NCBI RefSeq assembly: GCF_000829445.1
Contig: NZ_JXRQ01000018.1
Coordinates: 1-64,000, forward strand
DNA: 64,000 nucleotides
Direction of reading: 5' to 3'
Source: Jeotgalibacillus alimentarius
GTDB taxonomy: Bacteria; Bacillota; Bacilli; Bacillales; Jeotgalibacillaceae
The stretch's first letter is position 1; each line of letters starts with the position of its first letter. Shown piece after piece: positions 45,287-54,304 of this stretch. The notes beneath the pieces were generated by a model. The model was given only the letters and a program-made list of their open reading frames with translations. It was not told where the DNA came from and made no database searches. The position numbers and the translations under genes were made by a program.

Positions 45287-45565
45287 TTATTTAATGTGCA
45301 GCTGATGCTTCTCTGCAAGCTCAGGGGGAGCCATCTTCACAGCCAGCTGCAGCATAAAAGCTGTAAATGCAATATCATCTGTTATCCCGATTAAAAACAA
45401 ATAATCAGGCAGTATATCTGCAGGCATGACAGCATAGGCAACAATTAATCCTGCGGTCATAAATTTTTTTAACGGGTGTACAGCTGATGAAGTAAAAAAA
45501 TCTTTAATAAACGGCAGTGACTTTCTAAAATGAAAAACGAATTGAATTCTCTTGATCAATTTCAT
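45287..45565 (-). CDS. Short DUF1232 protein
   Basis: 92 residues with the DUF1232 core AGLIVAYAVMPADILPDYLFLIGITDDIAFTAFML. ATG 45565 is 7 nt behind AAGGAG. It is a paralog of the larger DUF1232 gene across the cold-shock gene. The function is unknown. Confidence 0.78.
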   Translation of the reverse strand: MKLIKRIQFVFHFRKSLPFIKDFFTSSAVHPLKKFMTAGLIVAYAVMPADILPDYLFLIGITDDIAFTAFMLQLAVKMAPPELAEKHQLHIK

Positions 45566-45660
45566 CAAACGACTCCTTCGGTTTTGAATATTTTGTTAGC
45601 ATAATGGTGCTGTGTAGGTTATGATATTGTCAATTATACATACATATGGAGGGAAAAGTA

Positions 45661-46782
45661 TTGAATGAATTAGCAAAGTCAAAATGGTTCCGTTTCGGTT
45701 TTGGCTTAATTACCATTTTGATTATTATTTATCTATTGTCACTGGTGGACTATATTTTCACACCAATAGTCATTATCGTGACAACCCTTTTTGCACCAAT
45801 TGCAATTGCCGGGGTACTTTATTATTTGCTGAGGCCAATTGTAAATTTTGCTGCAAAATATCTGCCCAGAGGTATATCAATATTACTGATCTACCTTGCA
45901 GGAATCGGACTGATTACAGGTCTTATATTCTTAGTAGGACCTCCACTATCGCGCCAGTTTAATGCTTTAGTTGAAAACATTCCGACTATATTCAACGAGC
46001 TTTCTGCAATGACTTTGAATTTAGTTCAGTCTGACTGGTTTAAAAGTATTCAGCAACAGCAGGACTTCTCCATTCAGGATATCACTGAACGAGTCGCAAG
46101 TACGCTGCAGGGATCACTTGATTCAATTGGCTCTAATCTGATGTCTATTATTGGCGTCATCACAAATATTGCGATCGTGATTGTCACAATCCCGTTTGTT
46201 TTATTTTATATGTTAAAAGACGGCCAGAAACTGCCTGAGCAATTTCTCCGATTTACACCCGAAGAGTTCCGTCCTGAGGGCAGAAAAGTTCTTCAGGATA
46301 TGGACGTTGCACTTAGTTCCTATATTCAGGGACAGCTGATTGTCAGCTTTTGTGTAGGTGTGCTTCTTTATATCGGGTATCTGATCATTGGTTTGGAATA
46401 TTCGATTGTTCTGGCACTGGTTGCAATGCTGACAAATGTCATTCCTTTTGTCGGACCTTTTATCGGCACGATTCCAGCTCTGGTTGTTGGATTTATACAG
46501 TCGCCTTTAATTGCGCTGCTGGTTATTGTTGTTGTCATTGTGGCTCAGCAAATTGAAAGTAACCTGATCTCTCCTCAGGTAATGGGTAAAAAACTTCAGG
46601 TTCATCCACTGACAATTATTTTCCTGCTGCTTGTGGCCGGAAGTTTTGGAGGATTGCTCGGTCTGATTATGGCTGTTCCGACTTATGCAGTCGGTAAAGC
46701 GATCGTAGTAAATGCGTATCGTTTTATTACAATTCGCAAGCGGTATGATGATCAGCGTATGAAAAAGAGTAAAATGGTATAA
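45661..46782 (+). CDS. AI-2E-family membrane permease
   Basis: A 373-residue member of the PF01594 family (YdbI/YtvI/PerM-like) with about eight helices. The conserved region VALSSYIQGQLIVSFCVGVLLYIGYLIIGL and the NVIPFVGPFIG motif are visible. Members have been linked to AI-2 export or sodium/proton exchange; specificity cannot be read. TTG 45661 lies 7 nt behind GGAGGG; the ATG at 45646 contains that site. Confidence 0.85.
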   Translation: MNELAKSKWFRFGFGLITILIIIYLLSLVDYIFTPIVIIVTTLFAPIAIAGVLYYLLRPIVNFAAKYLPRGISILLIYLAGIGLITGLIFLVGPPLSRQFNALVENIPTIFNELSAMTLNLVQSDWFKSIQQQQDFSIQDITERVASTLQGSLDSIGSNLMSIIGVITNIAIVIVTIPFVLFYMLKDGQKLPEQFLRFTPEEFRPEGRKVLQDMDVALSSYIQGQLIVSFCVGVLLYIGYLIIGLEYSIVLALVAMLTNVIPFVGPFIGTIPALVVGFIQSPLIALLVIVVVIVAQQIESNLISPQVMGKKLQVHPLTIIFLLLVAGSFGGLLGLIMAVPTYAVGKAIVVNAYRFITIRKRYDDQRMKKSKMV

Positions 46783-46811
46783 AAAAGAGGCCTCTGATCA
46801 GGCCTCTTTTT
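46781..46811. terminator. Bidirectional terminator between permease and DUF1033 genes
   Basis: AAAAAAGAGGCCT pairs with AGGCCTCTTTTT. Confidence 0.93.
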
Positions 46812-47154
46812 GTTGTGTGAAAATAGAGTCAAAAAATCTCTTTTCATCATCTGTCATATGATTTTTCGTAAATGGCATCTGCTGCTGAAACAAGATAAAG
46901 CCGTGGTATACCTGCAGGTCTTCATCACAATCATCACAAAAGAAAAATTCATCCGCATTCCAAAAGGCAGATTGTGTCCCTCTTTTCACGCGTACTTTTT
47001 CATATTTCAGCAACTGTTCTTCCATCAGTTCTTTATAAAAAGTAAAGCTATCTTTTTTTGTCTCAAAAGTCCATTCTTTCACGATGTCTGATTCCCATCC
47101 GTCTAAAAACCACCATGGTTCTGCATCACTTTTCAGCTGTACAATACGCCACAA
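46798..47154 (-). CDS. DUF1033-family protein
   Basis: 118 residues with the DUF1033 pattern: EPWWFLDGWESDI at the start and AFWNADEFFFCDDCDEDLQVYHG, where two cysteines may bind metal. TTG 47154 gives MWRIVQLKSDAEPWW behind AAGGCGG; a GTG three codons upstream is less well placed. The function is unknown. Confidence 0.8.
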   Translation of the reverse strand: MWRIVQLKSDAEPWWFLDGWESDIVKEWTFETKKDSFTFYKELMEEQLLKYEKVRVKRGTQSAFWNADEFFFCDDCDEDLQVYHGFILFQQQMPFTKNHMTDDEKRFFDSIFTQQKEA

Positions 47155-47233
47155 AAGCAGCACCGCCTTTCTTTAGTGTGCTGCTTATAGTGTACTGGAC
47201 AACTGTATGAAATGAAAAGAATCTGCTCAGTTG

Positions 47234-47566
47234 CTATACATTTACAGTTTCATAATTCATCGCTTTTTCCGCGTCTTTTACTTTCAGCGGAGCGATGATT
47301 TTCAGTACGAGGTCATAATTCTCAGCCTGTTCATTCAATTTGTATAAAATTCTTTTACCCTGACGCTGCTCGGTAATTAAATCTGCAGTTTTCAGTTTTT
47401 TTATATGCTGACTGACAAGAGGCTGACTGATGCTGAATAATTGGACGAATTCAGACACTGTCCATTCTTCTTCTGACATCTTCTTTGCCATGATTAATCT
47501 TGTCCGGTCGCCAAATAATCGATATAGATCTGCTAATTCATGTGAGTACTCAATCTGTTGACTCAT
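47234..47566 (-). CDS. ArsR-family winged-helix regulator
   Basis: A 110-residue ArsR/SmtB-type repressor: LYRLFGDRTRLIMAKKM, then the recognition helix region FSISQPLVSQHIKKLKTADLI and wing QRQGKRILYKL. It has no cysteine, so the classic metal-sensing site is absent and the signal is probably not arsenite. GAGGGGC precedes the ATG. No resistance pump is adjacent. Confidence 0.87.
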   Translation of the reverse strand: MSQQIEYSHELADLYRLFGDRTRLIMAKKMSEEEWTVSEFVQLFSISQPLVSQHIKKLKTADLITEQRQGKRILYKLNEQAENYDLVLKIIAPLKVKDAEKAMNYETVNV

Positions 47567-47833
47567 CTCTAGCCCCTCGCTTCCAAAAAATAAACCTAAT
47601 GGCTCATAAATAGTACCTTCGAATTATATTATACCCTGATAGATTTATAAAAAGCTACTCATAATGGTATTTATTTCGTTTTAAATAGTCTTTAAGTCTA
47701 TCGGGTTTATATGGCGCCGCTTTGCTTGCTTACTGGTGATGAATATTAGACAATAGATAGAGAATAATTAAATGAAACTAATTAACGTCTCAGCCGTATA
47801 AGATACTATAAGTCCTATAAGGAGAAGATGGCT
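47567..47833. other. Divergent promoter region between arsR and xpaC-like genes
   Basis: AT-rich, 267 nt. A TATAAT-like -10 on the minus strand lies near 47630. I see no clear dyad for ArsR binding and no further ORF with a ribosome site. Confidence 0.35.
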
Positions 47834-48451
47834 ATGAAACAGATCTTGAACTTTCTCACCCGTCTTGGTGTATCACTGCCAATTGCTGTGATTACATGGA
47901 TTACAGCCCTGTTTATGATGGACATGTCCTTCATCACCTCTCTATTAACAGGTGTAGCCGGAGGAATACTTCCTTTTTACGCGATTAAGTGGTTCCAGAA
48001 AGGGTCATTAATTAAATCATATGGATTAACAAAAAGTGAATTTCAGTATATCCAAAGCAACTTAAAAGAAGCCCAGCAAAAGCTGTCACGGCTTCAGGCT
48101 AAACAATTTCAAATCAGATCAATTTCTGCGATGAGACAGCTGAACGATATGATCAAGTTTTCCAGAAGAATTTTTACGATTGTTAAAAAAGACCCGAAAC
48201 GGTTTTATGCTTCAGAAAGATTTTTCTTCTATCATCTTGATCATGCAGTGGAACTGACTGAAAAATACACAATGCTTGTGACTCAGCCGGTAAAAAATAA
48301 AGAAGTCCTTGTCTCTCTTGAAGATACAAGACAAACACTTCATGAGCTGAACCGGTCGCTCGAAGAAGATCTGATGAAAGTACTTTCGAACGATCTTGAT
48401 ACATTGCGCATTGAATTGGATATGGCAAAAAATACGATAGAGCATAAATAG
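47834..48451 (+). CDS. xpaC: XpaC-family protein
   Basis: About 205 residues: two N-terminal membrane helices (to about residue 45) and a long helical cytoplasmic part. It matches B. subtilis XpaC in size, plan and neighbour, since xpaC is followed by yaaN there too. XpaC was named for hydrolysis of the dye substrate X-phosphate; its real role is unclear. ATG 47834 is 9 nt behind GGAG; ATG 47828 is too close to it. Confidence 0.8.
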   Translation: MKQILNFLTRLGVSLPIAVITWITALFMMDMSFITSLLTGVAGGILPFYAIKWFQKGSLIKSYGLTKSEFQYIQSNLKEAQQKLSRLQAKQFQIRSISAMRQLNDMIKFSRRIFTIVKKDPKRFYASERFFFYHLDHAVELTEKYTMLVTQPVKNKEVLVSLEDTRQTLHELNRSLEEDLMKVLSNDLDTLRIELDMAKNTIEHK

Positions 48452-48466
48452 CGGGAGGTTACATGT

Positions 48467-49645
48467 ATGCAGGACAATCAATATGTTAAAACGGACACGC
48501 AGTCATCAAAATTGGATGACTTACTCGCCAACCCATTTGGTGAAAATGAAATGACAACGATACAGCAGGATCAGACCACATCCACTACTAAGCGCCTGGT
48601 GGATGTTATTCCTGAAGAAGACCGCAAACAGGCTGAGCAGTTATCAAAACAGATTGATCCCGCTGATCATCAGTCTATTTTGCAATATGGAACAGCTGCA
48701 CAGTCTAAGCTTTCGAACTTTTCACATGCGATGCTCGATCACGTTCAGCGGAAAGATGTAGGCCCGATCGGTGATATATTAAAAGAGCTGATGAACCGAT
48801 TAGAGCAGATTGATCCTGATGAGCTGTCTGATCAGAAGAAAAACGTAATATCCAAGCTCTTCAGCAGAGTAAACCGTTCAGTGAATGAAATTTTATCAAA
48901 GTATCAAAAGGTCGGCGCACAGGTTGACAGAATCAGCGTGAAGCTGGATCACTCAAAAAAATCATTACTGGATGATATTCATATGCTCGACCAGTTATAC
49001 AACGAAAATAAAGAATATTTCCAGGCGTTAAATATTTATATTGCAGCTGCTGAACTGAAACGTGAAGATCTTGAGAGTAATGTGATCCCTGCTCTTCGCG
49101 AAAAAGCGGAAAAAAGCAGTGACCAGATGGCTTATCAGGAAGTAAATGATATGATGCAGTTTTTAGATAGACTGGATAAAAGAATTCATGACTTGCAGTT
49201 AAGCAGACAGATTACCATTCAGAGTGCACCTCAGATCAGAATGATTCAGAATATTAACCAAGCTTTGGCTGAAAAAATTCAGGCGTCTATCCTGACAGCG
49301 ATCCCGCTTTGGAAGAATCAGATTGCGATCGCCCTCACACTATTTAGACAGCAGCGTGCAGTTGAGGCACAAAAGCAGGTTACAAAAACAACAAATGAGC
49401 TTCTGCTGAAAAATTCTGAAATGCTGAAGACAAACAGCATTGAAACCGCAAAAGAAAATGAGCGGGGAATCGTGGATATCGAAACGTTAAAAACAACTCA
49501 GTCGAATTTGGTATCAACGCTTGAAGAAACACTACGTATTCAGGAAGAAGGCCGTCAAAAGAGAAGACAGGCTGAAGGTGAGATTCAGGCGATGGAAGCT
49601 GAATTGAAACAGCAATTACTTCAGCTGAAGAATAAACGGGGATAA
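48467..49645 (+). CDS. yaaN: TelA/YaaN-family toxic anion resistance protein
   Basis: A 392-residue almost wholly helical protein of the TelA family, linked to tellurite and other toxic anion resistance. Typical segments include [19 protein letters not shown] and [24 protein letters not shown]. The ATG follows GGGAGG. It starts 15 nt after xpaC, so the two form an operon as in B. subtilis, where they lie elsewhere in the chromosome. Confidence 0.9.
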   Translation: MQDNQYVKTDTQSSKLDDLLANPFGENEMTTIQQDQTTSTTKRLVDVIPEEDRKQAEQLSKQIDPADHQSILQYGTAAQSKLSNFSHAMLDHVQRKDVGPIGDILKELMNRLEQIDPDELSDQKKNVISKLFSRVNRSVNEILSKYQKVGAQVDRISVKLDHSKKSLLDDIHMLDQLYNENKEYFQALNIYIAAAELKREDLESNVIPALREKAEKSSDQMAYQEVNDMMQFLDRLDKRIHDLQLSRQITIQSAPQIRMIQNINQALAEKIQASILTAIPLWKNQIAIALTLFRQQRAVEAQKQVTKTTNELLLKNSEMLKTNSIETAKENERGIVDIETLKTTQSNLVSTLEETLRIQEEGRQKRRQAEGEIQAMEAELKQQLLQLKNKRG

Positions 49646-49681
49646 AAAAAGCCGCTGTGGTCACACACACAGCGGCTTTTA
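49644..49681. terminator. Bidirectional terminator after yaaN
   Basis: AAAAGCCGCTGTG pairs with CACAGCGGCTTTT. Confidence 0.93.
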
Positions 49682-49795
49682 GATTTTTCTCATCCAATTG
49701 AATGCTTTTCGTTTTGATGCTTTCCATTGGTTTTTATTCACTTTTTCGTTATGACGGCTGAATTCCTCCAACCGTGCCTGATGATTTATATTCAT
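49679..49795 (-). CDS. Small basic protein of 38 residues
   Basis: Starts MNINHQARLEEFSRHNEKVN and continues as a Lys/Arg/Trp-rich amphipathic segment. AGAGGAGATG precedes the ATG and a terminator follows. The family is not recognised. Confidence 0.6.
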   Translation of the reverse strand: MNINHQARLEEFSRHNEKVNKNQWKASKRKAFNWMRKI

Positions 49796-49907
49796 GTTTT
49801 CATCTCCTCTTTATTTGCTACTCTTAGTGTAGTCAATTAAAAAGAATCAGAAACGGTAACAGAGCATGAAATTTGCTCCGTCTGGAGGATGATATGATGT
49901 TCAGCCT

Positions 49908-51821
49908 TTATATACTTTTATGAAGCAGCCTTTTTAAAAGTGGGAATAAGACATCCGGAAGCTCATCAATATCCTGAACGAACAAACTGAACCGTCCGTA
50001 TATATTTTGAATGACTTCCTTTTGACTTTCAGGGATCTCAGTAGTGGATAGAAACACATTCATCACTTCGATTCCCCTTTTCCTTGCTTCGAGTACAGCA
50101 TCATGAGTATCAACAATTCCATTCTGCTCATAATCTGCTGCAGCCGGTTCACCATCAGAAAATACAAGTAGAAACTTCTGCTTTTCACTTCTTCTTTCAA
50201 GTCTTTCCGTCATATGTCTGATCGCATAGCCGTCTCTATTATCTTCTTCAGGTTCGAGCTGCATAATTTCTGCTGCATCCTGCTGATACAGGCTGCTGTC
50301 AAATGTGATCACGGTTTTAAAATGATTAGGCTGTCCGTTCTGCCCGGCTTGCGGAGCATTTTCCCAAAAACCGGTTATTTCGTGTGGCACCTGAACTGAC
50401 TTTAAAGCTTCATGGAATAGTACCAGGCCTTTCTTCGTTTCATCCATTTTGTCGTACATAGAAGCAGAGCAATCGAGCAGTAGTTCGAATGCAGCATCAA
50501 TTTTCGGAGACTCTTCATCTTTTTTATAGAAAACTCTCGGCTTTTCATCAGTAAAAAACGGCATCAGATTTTTACTGAGTCTCCCCTTCATAAGATGTGT
50601 TCTCGGACTGGTTTTTTTATGATCAAGCGTTTTTTCGATTATTTTCTGAAGCTTTTTCTGATAAAGAGACACTTCTTTTTTATATTGATCATACAGATTT
50701 TTTTCTTCCGGCTTAACTGGCTTGATATCTTCGAATACAGGAAAGGCATCTGCATTTTCTTTGCCGTACTTCGAGCTGCCGCCTTTATTCTCTTCATCTG
50801 ATCTTCTATCTGTGTCTTCCTGATCAAAATCACTTCTGTTTGTTTTTTTAGAGCTCCCCTGTACGCTTGCAAGTGCCTGTTCCTGCTCGTCCCCTTCTCG
50901 GGCTGCTTCTGTATCTATAGAGGTTTTTGTGCCGGCCTCAAGCTCAAATTGAAGGAATGACTCACCTTTTTCTTCTGACTCGCGGTGCCAGGCTTTAAGC
51001 TCCTCATCTTCAACCTCTTCATCGCCTGATTTTTCTTTTTCCGTATCATCGTTAATCAGGGAATCTTTTCTCTTCAGATCTTCAAACGTCAAACCTTCCG
51101 CCCAGTTTTCAACTGTTTTCTCAGGAAGATGAAAGTATTCGTTCAGCATATCTTTTTTAAACAGCTCATCCGTTACATCACACAAAGCTTTACAGATCTT
51201 TACGGAGTCTGCCGTTGAGGATGTTTCATGTGCTTTTTCAATCTGCTGTGTGATAAACGGCTTTGCGAGATTCAGTTCTGGCTGAATCTGAGGCCAGTCA
51301 TCTATCGGTGATTTGGCAAAGATCAGTAAATAGATCAGATTAAAAAAGGCATCAGTTGTTACCCCTTTTACCTGATGAACATTTAATTGAGACTCAAAAT
51401 ACTTTTCATAAACGTTTCTTCTCGTATTAAAAGCGCTTTTAGTCCCCGGTCTCTTTTTCTTAACAATTTCCTCAAGCCTTGCATCCTCTATCAGCATAAA
51501 TAACTGTTTTGCGAATGATGGATGTTCAAGTGTATGCGTATATCGGATAAATTGTCTGATGACGTCAGGGTCTGAATGCTTAAATGCGCCTTCAGCTCTT
51601 AAAAAGATATCAGTAATCAGTCCATGCCATTCTTCGAGTTCAGGACGATGATCCCAGAAATGACTGACAAATACCGTATTTTCAGGAACGTCCAGGTAAT
51701 TCATCGGACTGTATTCAACGTTCATTTCTTTCTGTCCGGTAAGAGTCTTGGCCAGATCGATCAATTGCATTAAGCGGAATGAGTTTACCTGCTCATCATT
51801 GAATTGAATAAAGCGCTGCAT
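49908..51821 (-). CDS. VWA-domain protein (YojO-like)
   Basis: A 637-residue protein with an acidic, low-complexity middle (about 260-370) and a C-terminal von Willebrand A domain. The metal site is visible: LLDCSASMYDKMD (DxSxS), a later Thr/Asp and FSDGEPAAADYE. Proteins of this CobT/NorD type work with MoxR ATPases to load or activate metalloenzymes. It matches B. subtilis YojO in size and position near odhAB. The target is unknown. The start is 9 nt after the ATPase gene. Confidence 0.87.
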   Translation of the reverse strand: MQRFIQFNDEQVNSFRLMQLIDLAKTLTGQKEMNVEYSPMNYLDVPENTVFVSHFWDHRPELEEWHGLITDIFLRAEGAFKHSDPDVIRQFIRYTHTLEHPSFAKQLFMLIEDARLEEIVKKKRPGTKSAFNTRRNVYEKYFESQLNVHQVKGVTTDAFFNLIYLLIFAKSPIDDWPQIQPELNLAKPFITQQIEKAHETSSTADSVKICKALCDVTDELFKKDMLNEYFHLPEKTVENWAEGLTFEDLKRKDSLINDDTEKEKSGDEEVEDEELKAWHRESEEKGESFLQFELEAGTKTSIDTEAAREGDEQEQALASVQGSSKKTNRSDFDQEDTDRRSDEENKGGSSKYGKENADAFPVFEDIKPVKPEEKNLYDQYKKEVSLYQKKLQKIIEKTLDHKKTSPRTHLMKGRLSKNLMPFFTDEKPRVFYKKDEESPKIDAAFELLLDCSASMYDKMDETKKGLVLFHEALKSVQVPHEITGFWENAPQAGQNGQPNHFKTVITFDSSLYQQDAAEIMQLEPEEDNRDGYAIRHMTERLERRSEKQKFLLVFSDGEPAAADYEQNGIVDTHDAVLEARKRGIEVMNVFLSTTEIPESQKEVIQNIYGRFSLFVQDIDELPDVLFPLLKRLLHKSI

Positions 51822-51830
51822 ATCATCACC

Positions 51831-52703
51831 TCACTCAAAAATAGTTTCAGCGATATTTTTAACGGCAGATTTTTCTCTATCGTCTTCAAGTTTATCAATA
51901 ATACCTCTTTGTATGGCGCGTTTAGGAGGCAGATAGACTGACAGGTCACAAGTGTCGAGCAGTGCCCGGATCGATGCGGCTTCTTCTGATACCTGTCCAT
52001 TTTGTACCTGTGTAAAAAGATCAGCTGACAACTGTACAAACTGGTCAATCAGACGCTCATCCTGAAGAGTACTTTGAGATTGTAAAACTGTTTTCAGCGT
52101 TTCCCCTTTAATATAAGGAACATCTACAACGATGAATCTGTTTTTTAAGGCCTCATTTAAAGGTACGGTACCGATATAACCTTCATTGATAGCTGCAACT
52201 ACTTTGAAGCCTTCAGCAGCAGTAATGACCTCATTTGTGAACGGGTTCGTAATGGTACGGCGGTAATCTAGTACGCCGTTTAAGATAGGCAGTGTCTCAG
52301 GCTTTGCCATATTGATTTCATCAATATAAAGAATATGCCCTTTTTTCATTGCCTGAATGACAGGCCCTTCAACAAAGGTGATTGACGATTTGCCTTCAAT
52401 TTGCTCAATTGTTTTAAATCCAAGCATCGCTTCAGTGTCAAGGTCAACAGAACAGTTAATACTGTACATGGGCTGATTAAATGTATGACTGACACTTTCT
52501 GCGAGTTTTGTTTTTCCTGATCCTGTCGGTCCTTTTAACAGAATATTTTTTTGCAGTGACAGACTGACCAGTACATCATGAAAAACGGACGGGTCATCAG
52601 CAGTGTAGCCCCCCGTGCCGATTCTGCCTGCAGGATCTGACTCTCCCTTAGGACTATTTTCAATTAATTCCCTGATCTTTTCAGGCAGTGTATTTAATTT
52701 CAT
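51831..52703 (-). CDS. MoxR-type AAA+ ATPase (YojN-like)
   Basis: A 290-residue AAA+ protein: Walker [14 protein letters not shown], Walker [15 protein letters not shown] and sensor 1 in AAINEGY. It pairs with the VWA protein downstream as a MoxR-VWA module, as yojN-yojO do in B. subtilis. ATG 52703 follows AAAGGAT. The partner metalloenzyme is not encoded here. Confidence 0.9.
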   Translation of the reverse strand: MKLNTLPEKIRELIENSPKGESDPAGRIGTGGYTADDPSVFHDVLVSLSLQKNILLKGPTGSGKTKLAESVSHTFNQPMYSINCSVDLDTEAMLGFKTIEQIEGKSSITFVEGPVIQAMKKGHILYIDEINMAKPETLPILNGVLDYRRTITNPFTNEVITAAEGFKVVAAINEGYIGTVPLNEALKNRFIVVDVPYIKGETLKTVLQSQSTLQDERLIDQFVQLSADLFTQVQNGQVSEEAASIRALLDTCDLSVYLPPKRAIQRGIIDKLEDDREKSAVKNIAETIFE

Positions 52704-52836
52704 TTCAATCATCCTTTACATTTAACATCAATGACTTATTGTACCGTTCTTTAGGCTGAATGTTCAACTGCTGGGGTTAGACAGCGCTGAAAAGAATCGT
52801 TAAAATGAAGATTGGACTGAAAGGAGATATACATAG

Positions 52837-53625
52837 ATGGATCGTTTGAAAAAACAGCTGGTGATGATAGCAGAGCACAGTTTATTTAACCGTGTGATTA
52901 TCGGCTTAATCTTGTTGAATGCTTTACTAATCGGGCTTGAAACTTATCCAATTCTATATGATCAGTATGGTGACCTCTTTGTTGCAGCTGACCGCATTCT
53001 GTTGTGGATATTCACAGTTGAAATTGTCATCAGGCTGATTGCATCAACTTCAGTGAAAAGTTTCTTTAAAGAGCCATGGAACGTATTTGACTTTGTGATT
53101 GTCTTAAGTGGCCACTTAATTACTGGCGGACACTATGTAACTGTACTGCGGATATTAAGGGTGCTCCGGGTGCTGAGAACGATATCAGTTATTCCATCAC
53201 TGAGGAAAATGGTCAATGCGCTATTAATGACGATCCCTTCAATGGGCACTATCTTACTTCTGCTCAGCATACTCTTTTACATATACGGGGTTATTGGTAC
53301 GATGCTTTATAGTGAGATCGCTCCTGAATATTTCGGCAGTCTGCACAGCTCCTTACTCACCTTATTTCAGGTTGTGACACTTGAGTCCTGGGCAAGCGGA
53401 GTGATGAGACCGATCCTCGCAGAAGACCCGACATCGTGGTGGTATTTCGTTACATTTGTTCTGATTGGCACGTTCGTATTCTTCAATTTATTTGTAGGTG
53501 TAATTGTTAATAATGTTGAAGAAGCTGATAAAGAAAACAGGCCTTCACCTGAAGAGGTGAAACTTTCACAGGTTCAAAAGGAGCTTGAGGAAATTAAAGC
53601 AATGATTAAAAACCAAAAAGAGTAA
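52837..53625 (+). CDS. NaChBac-type voltage-gated sodium channel
   Basis: 262 residues with six helices in one domain. The voltage sensor S4 (about residues 100-118, LRILRVLRVLRTI) carries regularly spaced Arg. The selectivity filter is T181-L-E-S-W185 in a FQVVTLESWASG setting, identical to the sodium channel NaChBac. The C-terminus (VKLSQVQKELEEIKAMIKNQ) is a coiled coil for tetramerisation. AAGGAGATAT precedes the ATG. Such channels are typical of alkaliphilic and halotolerant Bacillales. Confidence 0.92.
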   Translation: MDRLKKQLVMIAEHSLFNRVIIGLILLNALLIGLETYPILYDQYGDLFVAADRILLWIFTVEIVIRLIASTSVKSFFKEPWNVFDFVIVLSGHLITGGHYVTVLRILRVLRVLRTISVIPSLRKMVNALLMTIPSMGTILLLLSILFYIYGVIGTMLYSEIAPEYFGSLHSSLLTLFQVVTLESWASGVMRPILAEDPTSWWYFVTFVLIGTFVFFNLFVGVIVNNVEEADKENRPSPEEVKLSQVQKELEEIKAMIKNQKE

Positions 53626-53648
53626 GGGGGATGTCCCTTACTCTTTTT
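53615..53648. terminator. Bidirectional terminator inside both gene ends
   Basis: A perfect 14-bp stem (AAAAAGAGTAAGGG and complement, 6-nt loop) includes the last codons and stop codons of both the channel gene and the convergent rok-like gene. Confidence 0.9.
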
Positions 53649-54033
53649 CATATATATACAATCCGCGGTCAAGCTTTCTGACCTGAGGGAAATGACGCTG
53701 TATGGTTTTCATAAAGGTTGTAATATTGGCTATGCGGAATCCTGTTGCTTCTTCTACGTATGACTGAATATCTGTACCTTTTACCGGTTCTAGTTTCTTT
53801 TTCAGAACTTCGATCGCAGCAGCGTGCATTTTTTTTGATTTTCCGGTATTAGTGGGTTTAGGTTGCTGAGCGCCGGTTTCAGGAGAAGCGTTTTCCGAGG
53901 CTTCAGACTGATCTAATTCCCGTAATCTTTGAAGAATTTTTTCCCGCTCATTCCTGAATTCCTGCAAAATCCTGATCTCTGAATCTTCCATTTGTTCAAG
54001 ACGGATTTTTAAAGCTGCACGTTCATTAAACAT
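53638..54033 (-). CDS. rok: Rok-like nucleoid-associated repressor
   Basis: The start MFNERAALKIRLEQMEDSEI, with a coiled coil to about residue 45 (NEREKILQRLRELD), matches my memory of B. subtilis Rok, which starts MFNEREALRLRLEQ. After a short variable linker the C-terminal winged-helix (GFRIANITTFMKTIQRHFPQVRKLDRGLYIYE) keeps the N-x-TTFM segment that contacts AT-rich minor grooves. Rok silences foreign AT-rich DNA and represses comK. At 131 residues it is shorter than the 191 of B. subtilis, mostly in the linker. AGGAG precedes the ATG. Confidence 0.78.
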   Translation of the reverse strand: MFNERAALKIRLEQMEDSEIRILQEFRNEREKILQRLRELDQSEASENASPETGAQQPKPTNTGKSKKMHAAAIEVLKKKLEPVKGTDIQSYVEEATGFRIANITTFMKTIQRHFPQVRKLDRGLYIYEKE

Positions 54034-54042
54034 GTTTAGCTC

Positions 54043-54246
54043 CTATACCTCTTCAAAGTAGTCTTTATAGAACCCGCCTACTTTACCTGAATTATCAATA
54101 ATAAAAATAAATTCATCAGTTTCATTTTTTACATCATACGTCTTACCAACAGTTAATACATTGTTTACTACATATTTTGCTGCATTGTCGTGTATACACT
54201 TAACCTGTTTAATTGTTTCCCGGTTTTCCCAATCTAAGTGAAGCAT
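54043..54246 (-). CDS. DUF6501-like small protein
   Basis: 67 residues, compact and beta-rich (YVVNNVLTVGKTYDVKNE, GKVGGFYKDYFEEV). It resembles a conserved Bacillus family I recall as DUF6501. AAAGGGG precedes the ATG. It lies 9 nt before the rok-like gene, so they are probably co-transcribed. The function is unknown. Confidence 0.6.
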   Translation of the reverse strand: MLHLDWENRETIKQVKCIHDNAAKYVVNNVLTVGKTYDVKNETDEFIFIIDNSGKVGGFYKDYFEEV

Positions 54247-54304
54247 GGATCAAAACCCCTTTCATTAATCTCTATCGTTAGTATATCGTTTATTTCAGTG
54301 AATG

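Noticed and set aside
45273-45288. CodY box (AATTTTGCTGAAAATT)
   Set aside because: Halves match but the spacing is one base longer than the 15-nt consensus, and it spans the end of a DUF1232 gene upstream of the csp promoter.
47234-47566. Arsenic-resistance operon
   Set aside because: The ArsR-type protein has no cysteine and no arsB, arsC or pump is linked.
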